Source: Batkoa obscura (Eukaryota > Entomophthoromycota > Entomophthoromycetes > Entomophthorales > Batkoaceae). From it: a DNA stretch of 64,000 bases. Below, one piece after another: positions 33,504 through 45,173 of the stretch. The notes under the pieces are model-generated. The model made no database searches. It had not been told where the DNA came from and saw nothing but the letters and a program-made list of their open reading frames with translations. The position numbers and the translations under genes were made by a program. The stretch spans positions 62,001 to 126,000 of the forward strand of contig JASVEC010000005.1 in the NCBI GenBank assembly GCA_030770535.1. Reading direction: 5' to 3'. Every line of letters begins with the position of its first letter. Within the stretch, counting starts at the first letter, position 1.

Positions 33504-36500
33504 CTAATTATCATCTTTAAATCTTTTACTTAAAAACTCATCATCGCCTTGATTTTTATTTTTCTTTGGTAACATTCTAAACCCATAATTTGCTTTTGAG
33601 TATGGATTGTATTTTGGCATTGGAATTACTACATCTTTAGGTTTCATAAAATTAAATGTTTTCTTTAATTTTTCCATTCTTGCATCATCAATTTCACTAA
33701 TTGATGATTTAAATGAAGTCTAAAAATGAATAAATAAATAGATCACATGGTTATTACTTAAAATCACCTTATTAACACTATTAGTTATGCTATTATTATT
33801 TCTTATACTACGTACTCTCATCATACTCATACTTTGTTGAACTTGTTCCATAAAATGAGTATCTTCTTTATCAGATACTTTTTTGAATTTTAATAATTGA
33901 GCTTTTGTATGGTTTGGTTCCAAATACGATTTAATAACGTTGCTTGATTTAAATGTAATATCTAATTTAGGCTCACGAATTTTCAAATTGGGTATGATTT
34001 TCTTTAGTTTAGTTTGAATATCCATTTTCACTGTTCGATATGTTTCGTCCATAGCAGTTCTACTATTAATATCTAAAGTCCCATCTAAAAATCTATTAAG
34101 TTACATTTAATAATATATAGTACATAATTTACTATCAAAAATCATATCACTTTCTTGTAGTAGAGCAGCATTATTATTACGATATCTACGTTTATAATTT
34201 AAATCATCTTCTTCATCCCCTAAAATGACATTATTTTTGTTATTTTTTCGGGTTAACATTTTATATCCCTTAATTTCTGCTTCTCTATCATGTTTTCTAA
34301 ATAATAAATTAATTGGTATAATGATAATAATAATTATATATTAATAGCTTACAAATTAAGTTCTCTTAATTTATTTTGATCCACTTCAACAAAATCAGTA
34401 GTAATTGACATTGCGTCATCAACATCAACATCTTCTTCTTCTTCATCAGAGTGATTTATTACGATTTCACCATACTCGTCCTCTTCATCGGCTTCTGCGA
34501 TCACAAAATTTTTCATTATACTCTTATCCAACTCCTCCCTTTCTTTTCTTTTAGCTATAATGTCAGCCTTCTTTTTCAATCTTACCAATCCACCACTATG
34601 ATTAGTATCCTCAACTTCTTCTTGGTCAAACTCAATTCCTACTTTACGACGATAATTAATGATCTCTTCTTGCTCTTCATCGCTTTCAATAGTATTGTTG
34701 TTTATCACTTCATTTTTATCATTAAATTCATTTTCTGAATCATTGAAATCAAAATTTACATCAGGTATTGGAGAACGACTATCAAGCATCATGTCTTCAT
34801 CTAAAAGGTCCTCTACTTGTTCAAAGCCCCTACCGAAATGACCACCAAGGTCATCACCAAAACTTCCAAATCTAATATTCGTTGGTGGAGTAGTTTGGAA
34901 AGCTCTGATATTTGTAGATGGAGTAGTTTGAGTTGATGACATAACTGATTGATTCTCATCATGAGTAGAGTTTGATTTGTTTAAATTTACATTATTTTTT
35001 GGTTTGAAGAATTCATTGATTATTGATTTCATTACATTATTACTCTCTTTTTTATTTTTATTACCATCATCATTTGATTCGTTAAGATTATTTTCATTAT
35101 TACATTCATTGTCTTCTTTATCTTCAAGCTCATTATTAACCTTTGGTTCTTTATTTTCATCACTTTCATTTTCATTGTTAAAATTCATCCTTTTTTCTTT
35201 TTGTTCAAGTAATTGTCTATTTTTAGCAGCTCTGTCATAGATTTCCTCTAATAATTTTTTATTCAACTCGGATGGTGTCATATCTTTAAGCTTATGAGAA
35301 GAAGCTTTTAGTTCCATCTTACTAAAGAGAGGCTTTGCTCCAAAGTTACCCTAGTAAATTAATTTATGAATTCAATTATACAATAATATTTTACCTTGAC
35401 TTCTTTCACTTTGTGAGTTTTAAGATCAAGTACTATTTTATCTACATTAGGAAAAATTGCTATTCTAAAAATAATATGTGAATATAAAACTAATTTAATT
35501 CCATAGTAGCTTACTTAGTTTTTTCTGCTGCAATTTTCTTAGCTATGACTTTGTATTGTTTTTTTAAATTTTCCTCTCGGATCTTTCTTGCTTCTACTTC
35601 TTGGGCTTCCTTTTCTTCTCTTTCACTATTTCTAAATTAGCTTAACTCTAGCTTTTATAAAATAAACCTACCGTTCCTTCAATTGTGCATCATACCATCT
35701 ACTAAAATCATCATCAGCACCAGTTAGACTTTCATCTTTATTTACTTCTTGTATAGTAGGCTCATCGATATAAACCGGTGCTGTTCGTATCATGGCGTCT
35801 TGAATTTTTTTGACTTCTTCCAACTTTTTTTTACTTATTTTAGATCTTTTTTCATTATTATTATTATTGTTCATCTTCTCAGTCATTTTCTCAACTGTTT
35901 TTTTTGGTTTGCTCATACTAGGCCCTTGTTCAAAATCATAGGTGGTAATCATTCCTTCATTATTTGCATAGTTGATATATTCGGCCTTCTAGTTAAATGT
36001 TATTTAAGTTATCTAAGAATTTAAATTATTTACTTACACCACTAGGTTTGATAAAAGCCTCAATGTTACTGAATATTGCAGTGTCATTATTATTATTCTC
36101 AAGCCCAGTCTTCTTAGTTTGAGCTTTGCAATCATCATCATAAGGTTGTGAAACTCGATCCTTGTTGATATAACCTTCAACTTGTTTCCCAGAGTTATAA
36201 TCACCAACCTTATTCCTTCCCATCATCTTTGAAATCTTACTACTCTTAATAGCCAGTCCTTGAAATTTCGACTCAATTTCTTCCACAGGCTGGATTTTAG
36301 TAAACTGATTGATGTCATAACGCACATGTTGGATCTCTTCCTCCTCTTCGCTGAACAAATTATTGAAAATATCTCTATCCTCCCCTTCGGCCTCGTCACT
36401 CTCTTCTCCTTTGTACGTAACGGTGTCTTCTAAGCCCATCAAGTTTAATAAGTTGATTCCAGAGTTGTCATCCTCTTTGGCAGCTTTTTCTTTGTCTGCA

Positions 36501-36511
36501 AATGTTTTCAT
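33504..36511 (-). CDS. Mrc1/claspin-type DNA replication checkpoint mediator
   Basis: A long (about 890-residue) acidic and basic, mostly disordered protein in about seven exons, starting MKTFADKEKAAKEDDNSGIN at 36511. The recognisable segment is the MRC1-like domain: KSIMKNFVIAEADEEDEYGE, an acidic spacer, then VDQNKLRELNL, KHDREAEIKGYKMLTRK and DLNYKRRYRNN. This matches the EAEEEDDE...VDExxL...READE...(L)R(R) pattern of Mrc1/claspin proteins, which travel with the replisome and relay ATR/Mec1 signals to the effector kinase. MKSIINEFFKPK around 35010-35045 resembles a PCNA-interacting peptide (hydrophobic-x-x-FF). SQ/TQ sites are present but sparse. The assignment rests on this domain and overall composition. 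Confidence 0.72.
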
Positions 36512-37352
36512 TTTAAATAAACAAGTAACAGATATAATTCTTTGCTTTTTATAACTTTGATCTATCCTATCAATTGATACATTAAGTTAACCAATTATTT
36601 TATTCTATATTTTATAGTTCGCGTTTGCTTTCTGGCGTTTATTTTTTAGCAAATCAGTAGCTAAAAATTGATATACAGAATTGAACGCGTCGAAATGGGG
36701 GGTTTGATTGGATATTGATGATACAGACTATTTAATGTAAATTAAGGATATCAAATTTAATATAATCAATTATGACCATATATAATATTTTCTGATCAAC
36801 ACATTTGATACAAAATACCAAAAGTTTGTAAAAAAATCAACTAAATAAATGTTTACTATTAAATGTTAATAAATCGCTAGAAAATATTTATGAAGTTAGT
36901 AGTTTGCCTATTATAGCTTTTAGAAAAATGCTGTAAAAAGTATTAACTATGTTTTAGGCATTTTGAAGTACTAAATAGCAAATATAATGTTGCACTTTAA
37001 ATAATTTGTATATAATTTATAGTATAGGTCTTTATATAGATTAATGTACAATATTTAACGTTTATCAATTAAATACAAATATTGTTTTATAAAGCAAAGT
37101 GTTAAATGAAATAAAAAGGAGCGTTAAAAAGAGGCAGAAACAAAATGCACTCAGAGGTTCCTTAAAATTGTTTTCTAACGAAAATTTCAAGATACATTTA
37201 TAGAAACTAAATTAAATTAAATTAAACCAACAGTAATAGTCTATGGAGTAATATACATAACAAAGCTATGAGAATAGTCATTTATTAGTTATCGAGTTCT
37301 ACTCACCCATGTATTTTGTTAAATAAATATTCGAATCCAAAATCCTAAACGT
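36512..37352. other. Gene-free interval
   Basis: 841 bp of AT-rich sequence upstream of the Mrc1-like gene, reaching the eroded 3' end of F-box/LRR copy 2. No RNA gene or repeat recognised. Confidence 0.45.
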
Positions 37353-38290
37353 TTATATGCTATCATGATGAGTTAAGGAATGCTTTATACTAATACTCGG
37401 ATTTGAGTAGTAATTGTTATCAAACAGCACATTTGTCAAATTATGATTTAATACCATACGGTGATATATTTTTTTGGCTTCATCACCTTTCCTATCTTTT
37501 AAGCGTTATTTGAGTGGAAAAACCATTAGTAAGATTCTTAAACACAAAAATATATCCCCATACCCATTCTCTTATTTAAAAGTGACGAATCAGCTTCAAA
37601 ACAACAATTCATAATCTCAAGGCTTTGTAAATTAGGACATAAAGTGTATACAAAATTTAAAAGATCGATTCCTAAAGTAGAATAAATGATTCTCATTGTT
37701 AATATGTTATTTTCCTTTTTTGGATAAATTTCTTTGATTAAAAATGAAGAATTGTTATATATTGATAGCTTTAAGTATGTATTGTTGACATATTAAGTAT
37801 TGTGTAGAAATGCTTGGACAGTAATTTGTCACAATAAGCTAAAGTTAGCTGATTCAATTTTGGAAATGTAATACTATTTATATTTGCTTTGGCTATACCA
37901 CAACATTTTAATATTAGCTCCTTTATATTTGATACTCCATTAAGTAGTAGCTTATAATATCTCTTAACATAAAGCATGAAAAGCTTTGGATAATTATATA
38001 AATTTATACATACCTCTTCCAAGTTTCCTGTAGTTGCATGCTGAATATCTAACCTGTATAATTGTAAAAATTGTTTGTTCAAGAAGTACTTAAACTCTTT
38101 CAATATAAAGCTAATATTATTTAGTTCAAGTACCTTTAAGTTATCAAACTTATCTAATAAATCTTCAAAATATGGTGCTTCACTACCACAACTATATTTA
38201 ATTTTTAATGAAGTAATAGATGGTGGTATATACGGGATTAGTGATATTTAAAGTAATTGTTAAACTGGTAATTTACAAATACCTCAAGTC
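37353..38290 (-). pseudogene. F-box/LRR gene copy 2, 5'-truncated and interrupted by a MITE
   Basis: Leucine-rich-repeat coding sequence clearly homologous to copy 1 (38724-40173). Paired segments include NYPKLFMLYVKRYYKLLLNG versus NYPKLQVLQFKECCILMFSG, FPKLNQLTLAYCDKLLSKHF versus FPKSNRLTLEYCKHFSSKLL, and YTILNMSTI versus CSILNMSTI. It lacks the F-box and begins just inside MITE copy 7. A frameshift lies just after LNMSTI (about 37785). MITE copy 6 splits it between LLNKRMG and NHNLTNVLF (copy 1 has LLSSKKE...SYNLTNVVF). An LRR-mediated substrate-recognition role is what the parent family does; this copy cannot encode it. Confidence 0.75.
37457..37562 (+). mobile_element. MITE copy 6, inserted in F-box/LRR copy 2
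   Basis: 106 bp with TA on both sides. Left end TACGGTGATATATTTTTTTGG (diverged), right end ATATATCCCCATA, internal GCGTTATTTGAGTGGAAAA. On the minus strand, removing the element and one TA leaves a continuous reading frame across the join, direct evidence for a TA target duplication. Confidence 0.88.
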
Positions 38291-38328
38291 TTGAAACATT
38301 TCTTTAGCGTTAATGCCGTTTGTAGATA

Positions 38329-38432
38329 TATGGGGATGTATTTTTTTGTTTAAAAATTTTACTAACAACCTTCCCACACAAATAGCGCTTAAAAATGGAA
38401 AAAATAATGAAGCCAAAAAAAACACCCCCATA
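38329..38432 (-). mobile_element. MITE copy 7
   Basis: 104 bp including TA at both ends. Left TATGGGGATGTATTTTTTTG, right AAAACACCCCCATA, internal CACAAATAGCGCTTAAAAAT. It sits exactly at the 5' boundary of homology of F-box/LRR copy 2. Confidence 0.9.
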
Positions 38433-38723
38433 TATAATAAATTAATAAAAAAATAACGTCAATGCTAATAATAAAAATTATGTTAAAATAATTCAATGTT
38501 TTATTTAATCAGTATTAGAATAAAATCCATTGTATAATTATCGATTATTGAAAATATAAAACTATTGTGTGTACAATCAGAAAAAAATATTTGTTTATTT
38601 ATAATACAGTAAACTTAATTTACCAATGATAAATAGCTTTATCCTGACAGTGTCATGTACAACAACTACTACTATAATCATAACCAAAATGCAAAATACG
38701 AAATACAAAATACAACTTAAGAT

Positions 38724-40173
38724 CTAGATTGATGATTTAGTATAATAATATCTACTTCTTATTATTAAGTTTATTTGGTTAAAAATATTATACAGTACCT
38801 TTATACCATAATTAGTCATAATAGAATCCATAATCATACGTTTTGTCAAAAGGTTATTGCATCTTATAAGCTTAAGTAATTTTGTGTTTTTAAATTGAAC
38901 CAAAAAATTATTAAAAGCATTTACATTTGAACATCCAATGCTTCCAAATACTACGTTAGTTAAATTGTAGCTTAATTTTGACTCCTTTTTGCTGCTTAAG
39001 AGTGCTAAATCAGTTTTTACATCACAATTTACTATTGTGAGGTTTTGTAAGTTAGGGGATGAGGTATGTAGAAAATCAAAAAATAGCCCCCTAGAGTAGA
39101 AAACCTTACTCTCAACGTTATTACATTTGTAATACTTCTTGGATACACACATTTAATTAAAAATGATAAATTGCTATATACTGATGGGTTTAAGTAGTTA
39201 ATTGTTGACATATTTAATATTGAACATAAAAGCTTTGATGAAAAATGCTTACAGTACTCTAAAGTTAATCGATTTGATTTCGGAAACATTTTACTGTTTA
39301 TATTTACTTTAATAAGATTGTAATATGTTAATTTTAGTTCTTTCAAATCTAATGTTCCACTAAACATTAAAATGCAACACTCTTTAAATTGTAGTACCTG
39401 TAGTTTTGGATAATTACTAAGATCTACGCGTATCCCTTTTGAATTATTTGGATATATATGTTGAAAATGTTACTCCTTTAATTGTAGAAGTTGCTTATTT
39501 AATAAGCAGTCTGGTTTTCCTAACTTCAAATAGATGTTACCTAATCTAAGTACCCTTAAATCATTAAACTTATTAAATGAATCACTAAAACACATTTCCC
39601 ATTTCAAAAAAGCATTTAAGATCCTTAATAAAGTGATGGTTGACAGTATATACGGCATCATTATTGTTTTAAGATAACTCTCGAAATAATCATCAAAGTA
39701 ATTATTTTCATTATCAATTTCCAGGTGCTTTAAACTGTATAGCATTTCTTTAATACAAATTACATGTGTAGAAATGTAATCTTTCACATACATGCCATCA
39801 ACGAGAAGATTGTTATAACTTAGGCCTGTCAAAAGAATACCTCTAAATATTTTCTATATTTTAAATAATAGTCCAATGGTAGATAAAGCTTTATACTGCT
39901 TGGGCATGCAGATAAAGGAATTAGTGACCTTGAAAAAGATTCAGGATAAAAATATTTAACATAATGGCCATATTTTTTAAAACTATTATAAATGTTTTTC
40001 TTAAAGCAGCAACCCGTCTTTGGAACCATATCATCCCAAAGTATTGGCATTATTACTTTATCCCACTCTTTACAACATAAAAGCAAATTGAATTCATCTT
40101 TATACAATAAATGATATAAAATTTCTCTTATTGTGTCATTTTCAAGGTTCTCAAGTCTAAAGCCATTATTCAT
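38724..40173 (-). pseudogene. F-box/LRR protein gene copy 1, probably decayed
   Basis: Begins MNNGFRLENLENDTIREILY at 40173. An F-box follows (residues about 6-50: LLLCCKEWDKVIMPILWDDM), the adaptor that would bind Skp1 in an SCF ubiquitin ligase. LRR-like segments follow (LRVLRLGNIYLKL, LKELKLTYYNLIKVNIN, LQNLTIVNCDVKTDLALLSS). The reading frame is broken three times: a shift near 39833 just after YLEVF, an in-frame TAA at 39470-39472 in the middle of LRR coding sequence, and a shift near 39090. The stop is followed at once by the conserved VDLSNYPKL block, so it is unlikely to lie in an intron. F-box/LRR genes often expand and decay in fungal genomes. Assembly error in AT-rich DNA is the alternative. 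Confidence 0.7.
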
Positions 40174-41843
40174 TATTATTGTAACTTAATACAGAAAAAA
40201 GTTTTGCTTTTATTTGTAAGACATTCTTTTTATTAAATTAAGCAAATGACTTATTCTATAAAGTATTGCATAGCCTCACAATATGAAAGCACAGTTAAAA
40301 TGATAATAATTAATGTTATTAAGCCCTACCTTAAAATATTGTCTAAAGCTTTTATTAAGGGCAGTATTTGTAAAAGCCATATTAGTAATTATATATGTAA
40401 AAATACCTGTAGAAAATAAGATACTCATATGTAGGATATGTGGATATATTTTTGTGTTTGAGGATTTTGCTAACAATTTTTCCGCTCAAATAGCACTTAA
40501 AAGATGAAAAAAATCATGAAGCCAAAAAAAACACCCCTATCCATATGTTGCTGTAAAAATTTGCTAGTATAATTTAATAAGCACAGACTTATCAGAAGTT
40601 TAAGATAAAGAACAAATGATAAATTTTTTTATACAAGACTCTCAGTAAATACTATTAAATAAACACATAAAAGATAGACTATTAAGCTATTAAATAATAT
40701 TGTTAGAAATGAATTAATAATATTGCAAAAGTTTGACTGTTTTCTCGCTATAGCTTTTAATAATAAAACTTATAAGCTTTTTTAAAGATTTTATTTAACA
40801 AATACTACAATAATTAGTCTTGTATTTTTAAGTAATTAAACTTCAACTGTGCCTCCTTGCTAGGATATTTAATAAGAACATTATTTATATTTAGTATATT
40901 GAAGTTAAAATATAAATAGACATATTGACGTTTAGATGCTATATTATATAATACCTCAAATTGCCTGATATTTTTGTTTATGTAAGTTAAAATACAGACT
41001 AATTATAATCTTGTCTAATAATAAACATGCTAATTAACTTTTAGAAAGGTACTGCTTATATTTAAAGTATAACTTTAATTAATAAAACAGTAACATATTT
41101 ATAGCTGATGCTTTAATTAATTGTAAAATGAATCGATAATGATTATTATTAAACTATATTAGTTTTCACGATTAAATTTGTTTTAAGAAGACTAGAAAAA
41201 AATAAATTTCTATTAATTGGCAACTAAAACAGCTATTTAATTAGTAGCCCAAGATGTCACTATTTCATTTTTTACAATAACAATAAAAATAACTTACTAA
41301 TATCATTCAATTAATATATAGAATATAATATTAATTTGTCCCCTAAATTAATATTATTTAGAGTAAATAAACACATGTATGACTAATGAAAATCATATTT
41401 TTCGAGTTAAACCACTTTCTGTTTTATTCCAAAGCAATAATCCCCTGACTTTATGGCGATAGCTTAAATAAGAACTCATCATAAAGTTATTTTTAATTGA
41501 AAGGTAATCAATTATACTTTTAAGTTAATTGATTAAGCGAACAAAATAAGCTGGGGACTTTACTTATCGCCACCATTCCTTGTAAAAAGTTAAAATCAGC
41601 GCAATTGAATTGATTGGCTAACCATAAATACTCCCCAATGAGATTAAAACTATGAATCCTTATTATTCCAAATGAGACCAATTACTAGTGGGGACTGTTC
41701 ATTAATATCCACAAAAGCCGGATTTAGAATAGCTGCCAAAAGATCAAAATTATTATTTTATGATCCTTGATTTTTTTTGAGTTGTTTCTATTACTTTAAT
41801 TAATACTATCAATACTATACTTTACTAATATCAACCTTTTAAA
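40174..41843. other. Gene-free interval with a MITE and a motif-rich promoter
   Basis: 1.67 kb. MITE copy 8 lies at the left. The right 400 bp, upstream of the mucin-like gene, is less AT-rich and repeats GGGGAC-type words (41442-41450 as CCCCTGACT, 41552-41559 and 41689-41696 as TGGGGACT, 41632-41637 as TCCCCA). It also has an inverted GGCGATA / TATCGCC pair at about 41455 and 41565. These are candidate factor sites; the factor is unknown. Confidence 0.45.
40437..40545 (-). mobile_element. MITE copy 8
   Basis: 109 bp, TA at both ends. Left TATGTGGATATATTTTTGTG, right AAAACACCCCTATCCATA with a few extra bases in the terminal repeat, internal CGCTCAAATAGCACTTAAAA. Lies 264 bp upstream of F-box/LRR copy 1. 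Confidence 0.87.
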
Positions 41844-42739
41844 ATGGTTTTATTCAACTCAAATTATTGGATTAAAGTTTTCTTATTACTACTTATTTTG
41901 AATTGGATTCAAGGACAAGAACCGGCTTCTTCCAATCCTGAACCTACAGCCCCAGCTCCAGCTTCAACTTCTGCCCCTCCCCCGCCGGCAGAAACATCCT
42001 CAGCCCCACCTCCACCTCCTGCAGAAACATCTAGCGCTCATCCTGATCCATCTTCGGAACCTACACCTGCTCCATCTTCGCAAACCCCTAGCATTATTGC
42101 TCCACCACCTCCACCACAGACATCAAATCCATCACCACCAGGAGCTTCAGATCCACTAAACCCATCAACTCCAGTTTCAGAACCAACTCCAAGTCAAAAT
42201 GAGTCAAAACCAACTGTGAACCCTACACCTACCGCTAGCCCAACCGAAGTTAAAGAGTCAGTTATACCTTGTAAGTCTAAATAATTGTTTGATAGCAAAT
42301 TTAACTAATTCATTTCTTAGCTACCTCAATTGAAGTATCTACCTCTGAAAAAGTAGAAAATGGAACCACCCAAATTGTATCAACAACAATAGCAAAAACA
42401 TTTATACCATCTAGTACTTCAAATCCAACAAACAATAATAATGATAAAAAGGATAGTAACGGAAGTAATTCAAGTGATGATTCTCCTTCCCCTGCCAACG
42501 TAGGAGCGATAGTAGGAGGAGTCATTGGAGGCATTGCATTTATAGCCATTGTAGTAGCAATCTTTTTATACCTTAAGAAAACGAAGCTTAAGAGACGTAT
42601 GAAACCATTCGAATCTGGAGCCAATTCGGTCTCTAATTTAATGACAAATATGCGTCAACCGACTTCTTCAGCTTCATTACCCAAATTAAGAACCCATGAA
42701 TCCGAAGCTGTGTTTTTAAAACACCTTAACGAGCCTTAG
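41844..42739 (+). CDS. Mucin-like single-pass membrane protein (Pro/Ser/Thr-rich ectodomain)
   Basis: No named family recognised. Two exons (intron about 42270-42320, joined in frame as ...IPSTSIEVS). A signal peptide (WIKVFLLLLILNWIQGQ, residues about 9-25) is followed by about 200 residues dominated by Pro, Ser, Thr and Ala, including a twice-repeated APPPPPAETSSA-like unit. This would be heavily O-glycosylated. One transmembrane helix (VGAIVGGVIGGIAFIAIVVA, then IFLYLKK) has GxxxG spacing, and the cytosolic tail is short and basic, starting KKTKLKRRMKPF. The ectodomain has essentially no Cys (one near the splice junction, removed by splicing). The architecture resembles fungal wall-stress sensors (Mid2/Wsc/Msb2-like) without their cysteine modules. 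A sensor role is inference. Confidence 0.72.
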
Positions 42740-43131
42740 GAGCTTTTATTCTATTCAACTAATATTTTTGATACTTTATTCTTTAGCTAATTTAAAATTT
42801 TATTAAAAAAGTTTTTTTAAACAAAAATACATTTTTAATGGCTTGGCTTAAAGCTTTAATCACTATAAAATTTAAACTATATAACTGTTGTCATTAACCT
42901 TTATCATTCTTTTATATGAGTATTTTGAATTTTGTTTATAATCATAATTTAGCTATTATTGATAAAAAATCTAAATCTCGAATGGCCAATAAAAAACAAG
43001 AGTTGAGTCATTAAATTGAGAAAGTCAAAATATGCAAAATCATAAAATGATAAAAACAATAACATTTTTAGCTCAAATTTTTAAATAAATCTTTTTCTTT
43101 TCAATTCATTCAAAAGCACATTTAAAAAACA
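42740..43131. other. Short intergenic interval
   Basis: 392 bp between the mucin-like gene and CLP1 on the same strand. Nothing recognised beyond A/T-rich sequence. Confidence 0.4.
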
Positions 43132-44845
43132 ATGGAAGAGAAAAAATGGGTCTTAACGTCAGAACAAGAGTTGAGACTAGAAGTGGATAAAAAGCAAACA
43201 TTCAAACTAAAAGTAAAGCATTAAACAATCACCACAACTAATATTCAACCATATTTCCCCAGTTAGAAGTAGGTACAGCTGAAGTGTTTGGAACCGAGTT
43301 GGTAAAGAACATATGGTATGAGTTTACTAATACTAAGATTGCTTTGTTTACCTGGCATGGATGTGAATTAATTATATCCTTTTTTCATTACAAAATTAAA
43401 AATAAAACTTATTTGATATTATCTCTTTAACTTTTTATTTTTACTCTGAAGGAGAATGTAAAGTAGGTTACGCGGTAGATGAAACACCAATGCCAACTTA
43501 TTTAAATTTACATTTGGCGCTAGAAAATTTAAGAAACAAAAGTGAACAGAATGAAGAATTCGGACCAAGGGTAATAGAAATTAACAATGAAAATGAAAAT
43601 GTTAATTTTATTAGGTATTAATTTTAGGCCCAAAAGACAGTGGAAAAACCTCAATTTGTAAAATATTATTGAACTATTCTTTGAGACAAAAGAGAAGGCC
43701 TTTATTTATTGATTTAGATACTATGAATGTAATTTATTATAATTATAGTTATTACATAAAATAATATACGTTATTAGGGTACCATAACAATACCAGGAAG
43801 TATAGGAGCGGTGAGCTTAGATTATGTATTGAGTGTAGAAGAAGGGTTTTCAAATCTAGTTTCCATTTCTCAAGCAGAAGATAAGCCAATTCAACCATTA
43901 AGTTATTTTTATGGGTATCATAATCCAAGTGAAAACAGTAGTTTGTACCAGAGATTGGTAAATCAATTAGGCCAAATGATTGATAAAAGAATGCAAAAGA
44001 ATTTAGAGAATAAAACATCTGGATGTATCATTGATACTATTGGTTTAGTAGATGAGAAAGCATTTGAGTTACATTTGAATGCTATAAAAACTTTTAACGG
44101 TAGGTATATTGTAATTATATAGAACATAATATTTTATACATTTTCTTATAGTTAATGTGGTGATTGTTGTTGGACATGAGAGATTATATAGCGATATGGT
44201 GCGAGCCAACCAAGATAATAAAGACATAACTGTATTAAGATTAGCAAAATCAGGAGGAGTAATAATATAATTGCCATAACTCAACAATTAATGTATATAT
44301 CATTATATTAGGTGGTAACTCGAGACCCAGAAACAATGAAAGAATTACAGTCCAATAAAATAAGAGAATACTTTTATGGAACTGTTAATAATGAACTTAC
44401 TCCTTCTCCTAATGTTATTAAATTTGGTGATATTAACATTTTTAAAGTAGGAGAAAGTAAAAACATACAATTTCATATTTAATAAAAACTAATGTTATTT
44501 TAGGTAAAATGGCCCCAACATCAGCATTACCCGTTGGTATGGATCGTAAATTAAGTGAAACCAAGCTAACTAAAATGGAACTTGGGGAATATTTATTACA
44601 TTCTATATTAGCTGTTTGTAGTACTAATTCTGATCAAGAAGATGATATAATTACTTCAAATATTCATGGTTTTGTTTATATGTAAGCTATTATATTATTG
44701 TTTAGTTTATAGTGCTTAACTCATATTATTATCTAGTACGGATATTGATCAGGCAAACCAAACCATTACTTTGTTGTTACCCTCTACTGGTAAATTACCT
44801 AACTCCACTTTACTTTTAAGCTCCTTCCAATGGTTTGATGTTTAA
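43132..44845 (+). CDS. CLP1: mRNA cleavage and polyadenylation factor Clp1 (polynucleotide kinase fold)
   Basis: Subunit of cleavage factor IA (yeast) or CFIIm, linking Pcf11 to the 3'-end machinery; metazoan members also phosphorylate tRNA-intron 5'-OH ends. Exons give [52 protein letters not shown] and [20 protein letters not shown], then the P-loop [46 protein letters not shown] and [20 protein letters not shown]. The C-terminal Clp1 domain runs to ...[11 protein letters not shown] at 44845. About eight introns; one exon boundary, near 43375-43450, is uncertain. The P-loop retains Lys and Thr, so ATP binding is expected. The Walker-type order and N-terminal beta domain (ELR.EV, GTAE.FGTEL, TWHGC) are unambiguous for Clp1. 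Confidence 0.93.
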
Positions 44846-45173
44846 TAAATATTTGAATTGAACAATAAGTGCAATCTTGTTCTACAATATTAGTAGTTTA
44901 TTATATTATTTCTTTAGTTCTCCATTAATTATAATTACTAAAAACAGTCACCATTTTATTTATCCAATAAAATATAAGGACAGAGGAGTTGAATGTTTAG
45001 TATCTTCGCTGATTGGCTAGGTTTAAAAATCAGGCTGATGTTACAAAAAATCAAAAGTTGGGTTTAGCATTTACTATTAGCATTTAAAAACAAAAGCTTC
45101 AACTTTTCAAATTATATTTTTGAATATTTTGATTGAGTATCAATTCCAATATCATCATTTTCTTATATAACAG

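Noticed and set aside
37320-37350. tRNA B-box-like ATTCGAATCC
   Set aside because: No matching A box or acceptor stem within 60-90 bp; no cloverleaf could be drawn.
39445-39472. In-frame TAA of F-box/LRR copy 1 treated as lying inside an intron (GTAACA...CTTAG)
   Set aside because: The putative intron would remove sequence homologous to the conserved segment before NYPKL in copy 2, so coding with a nonsense change is the better reading.
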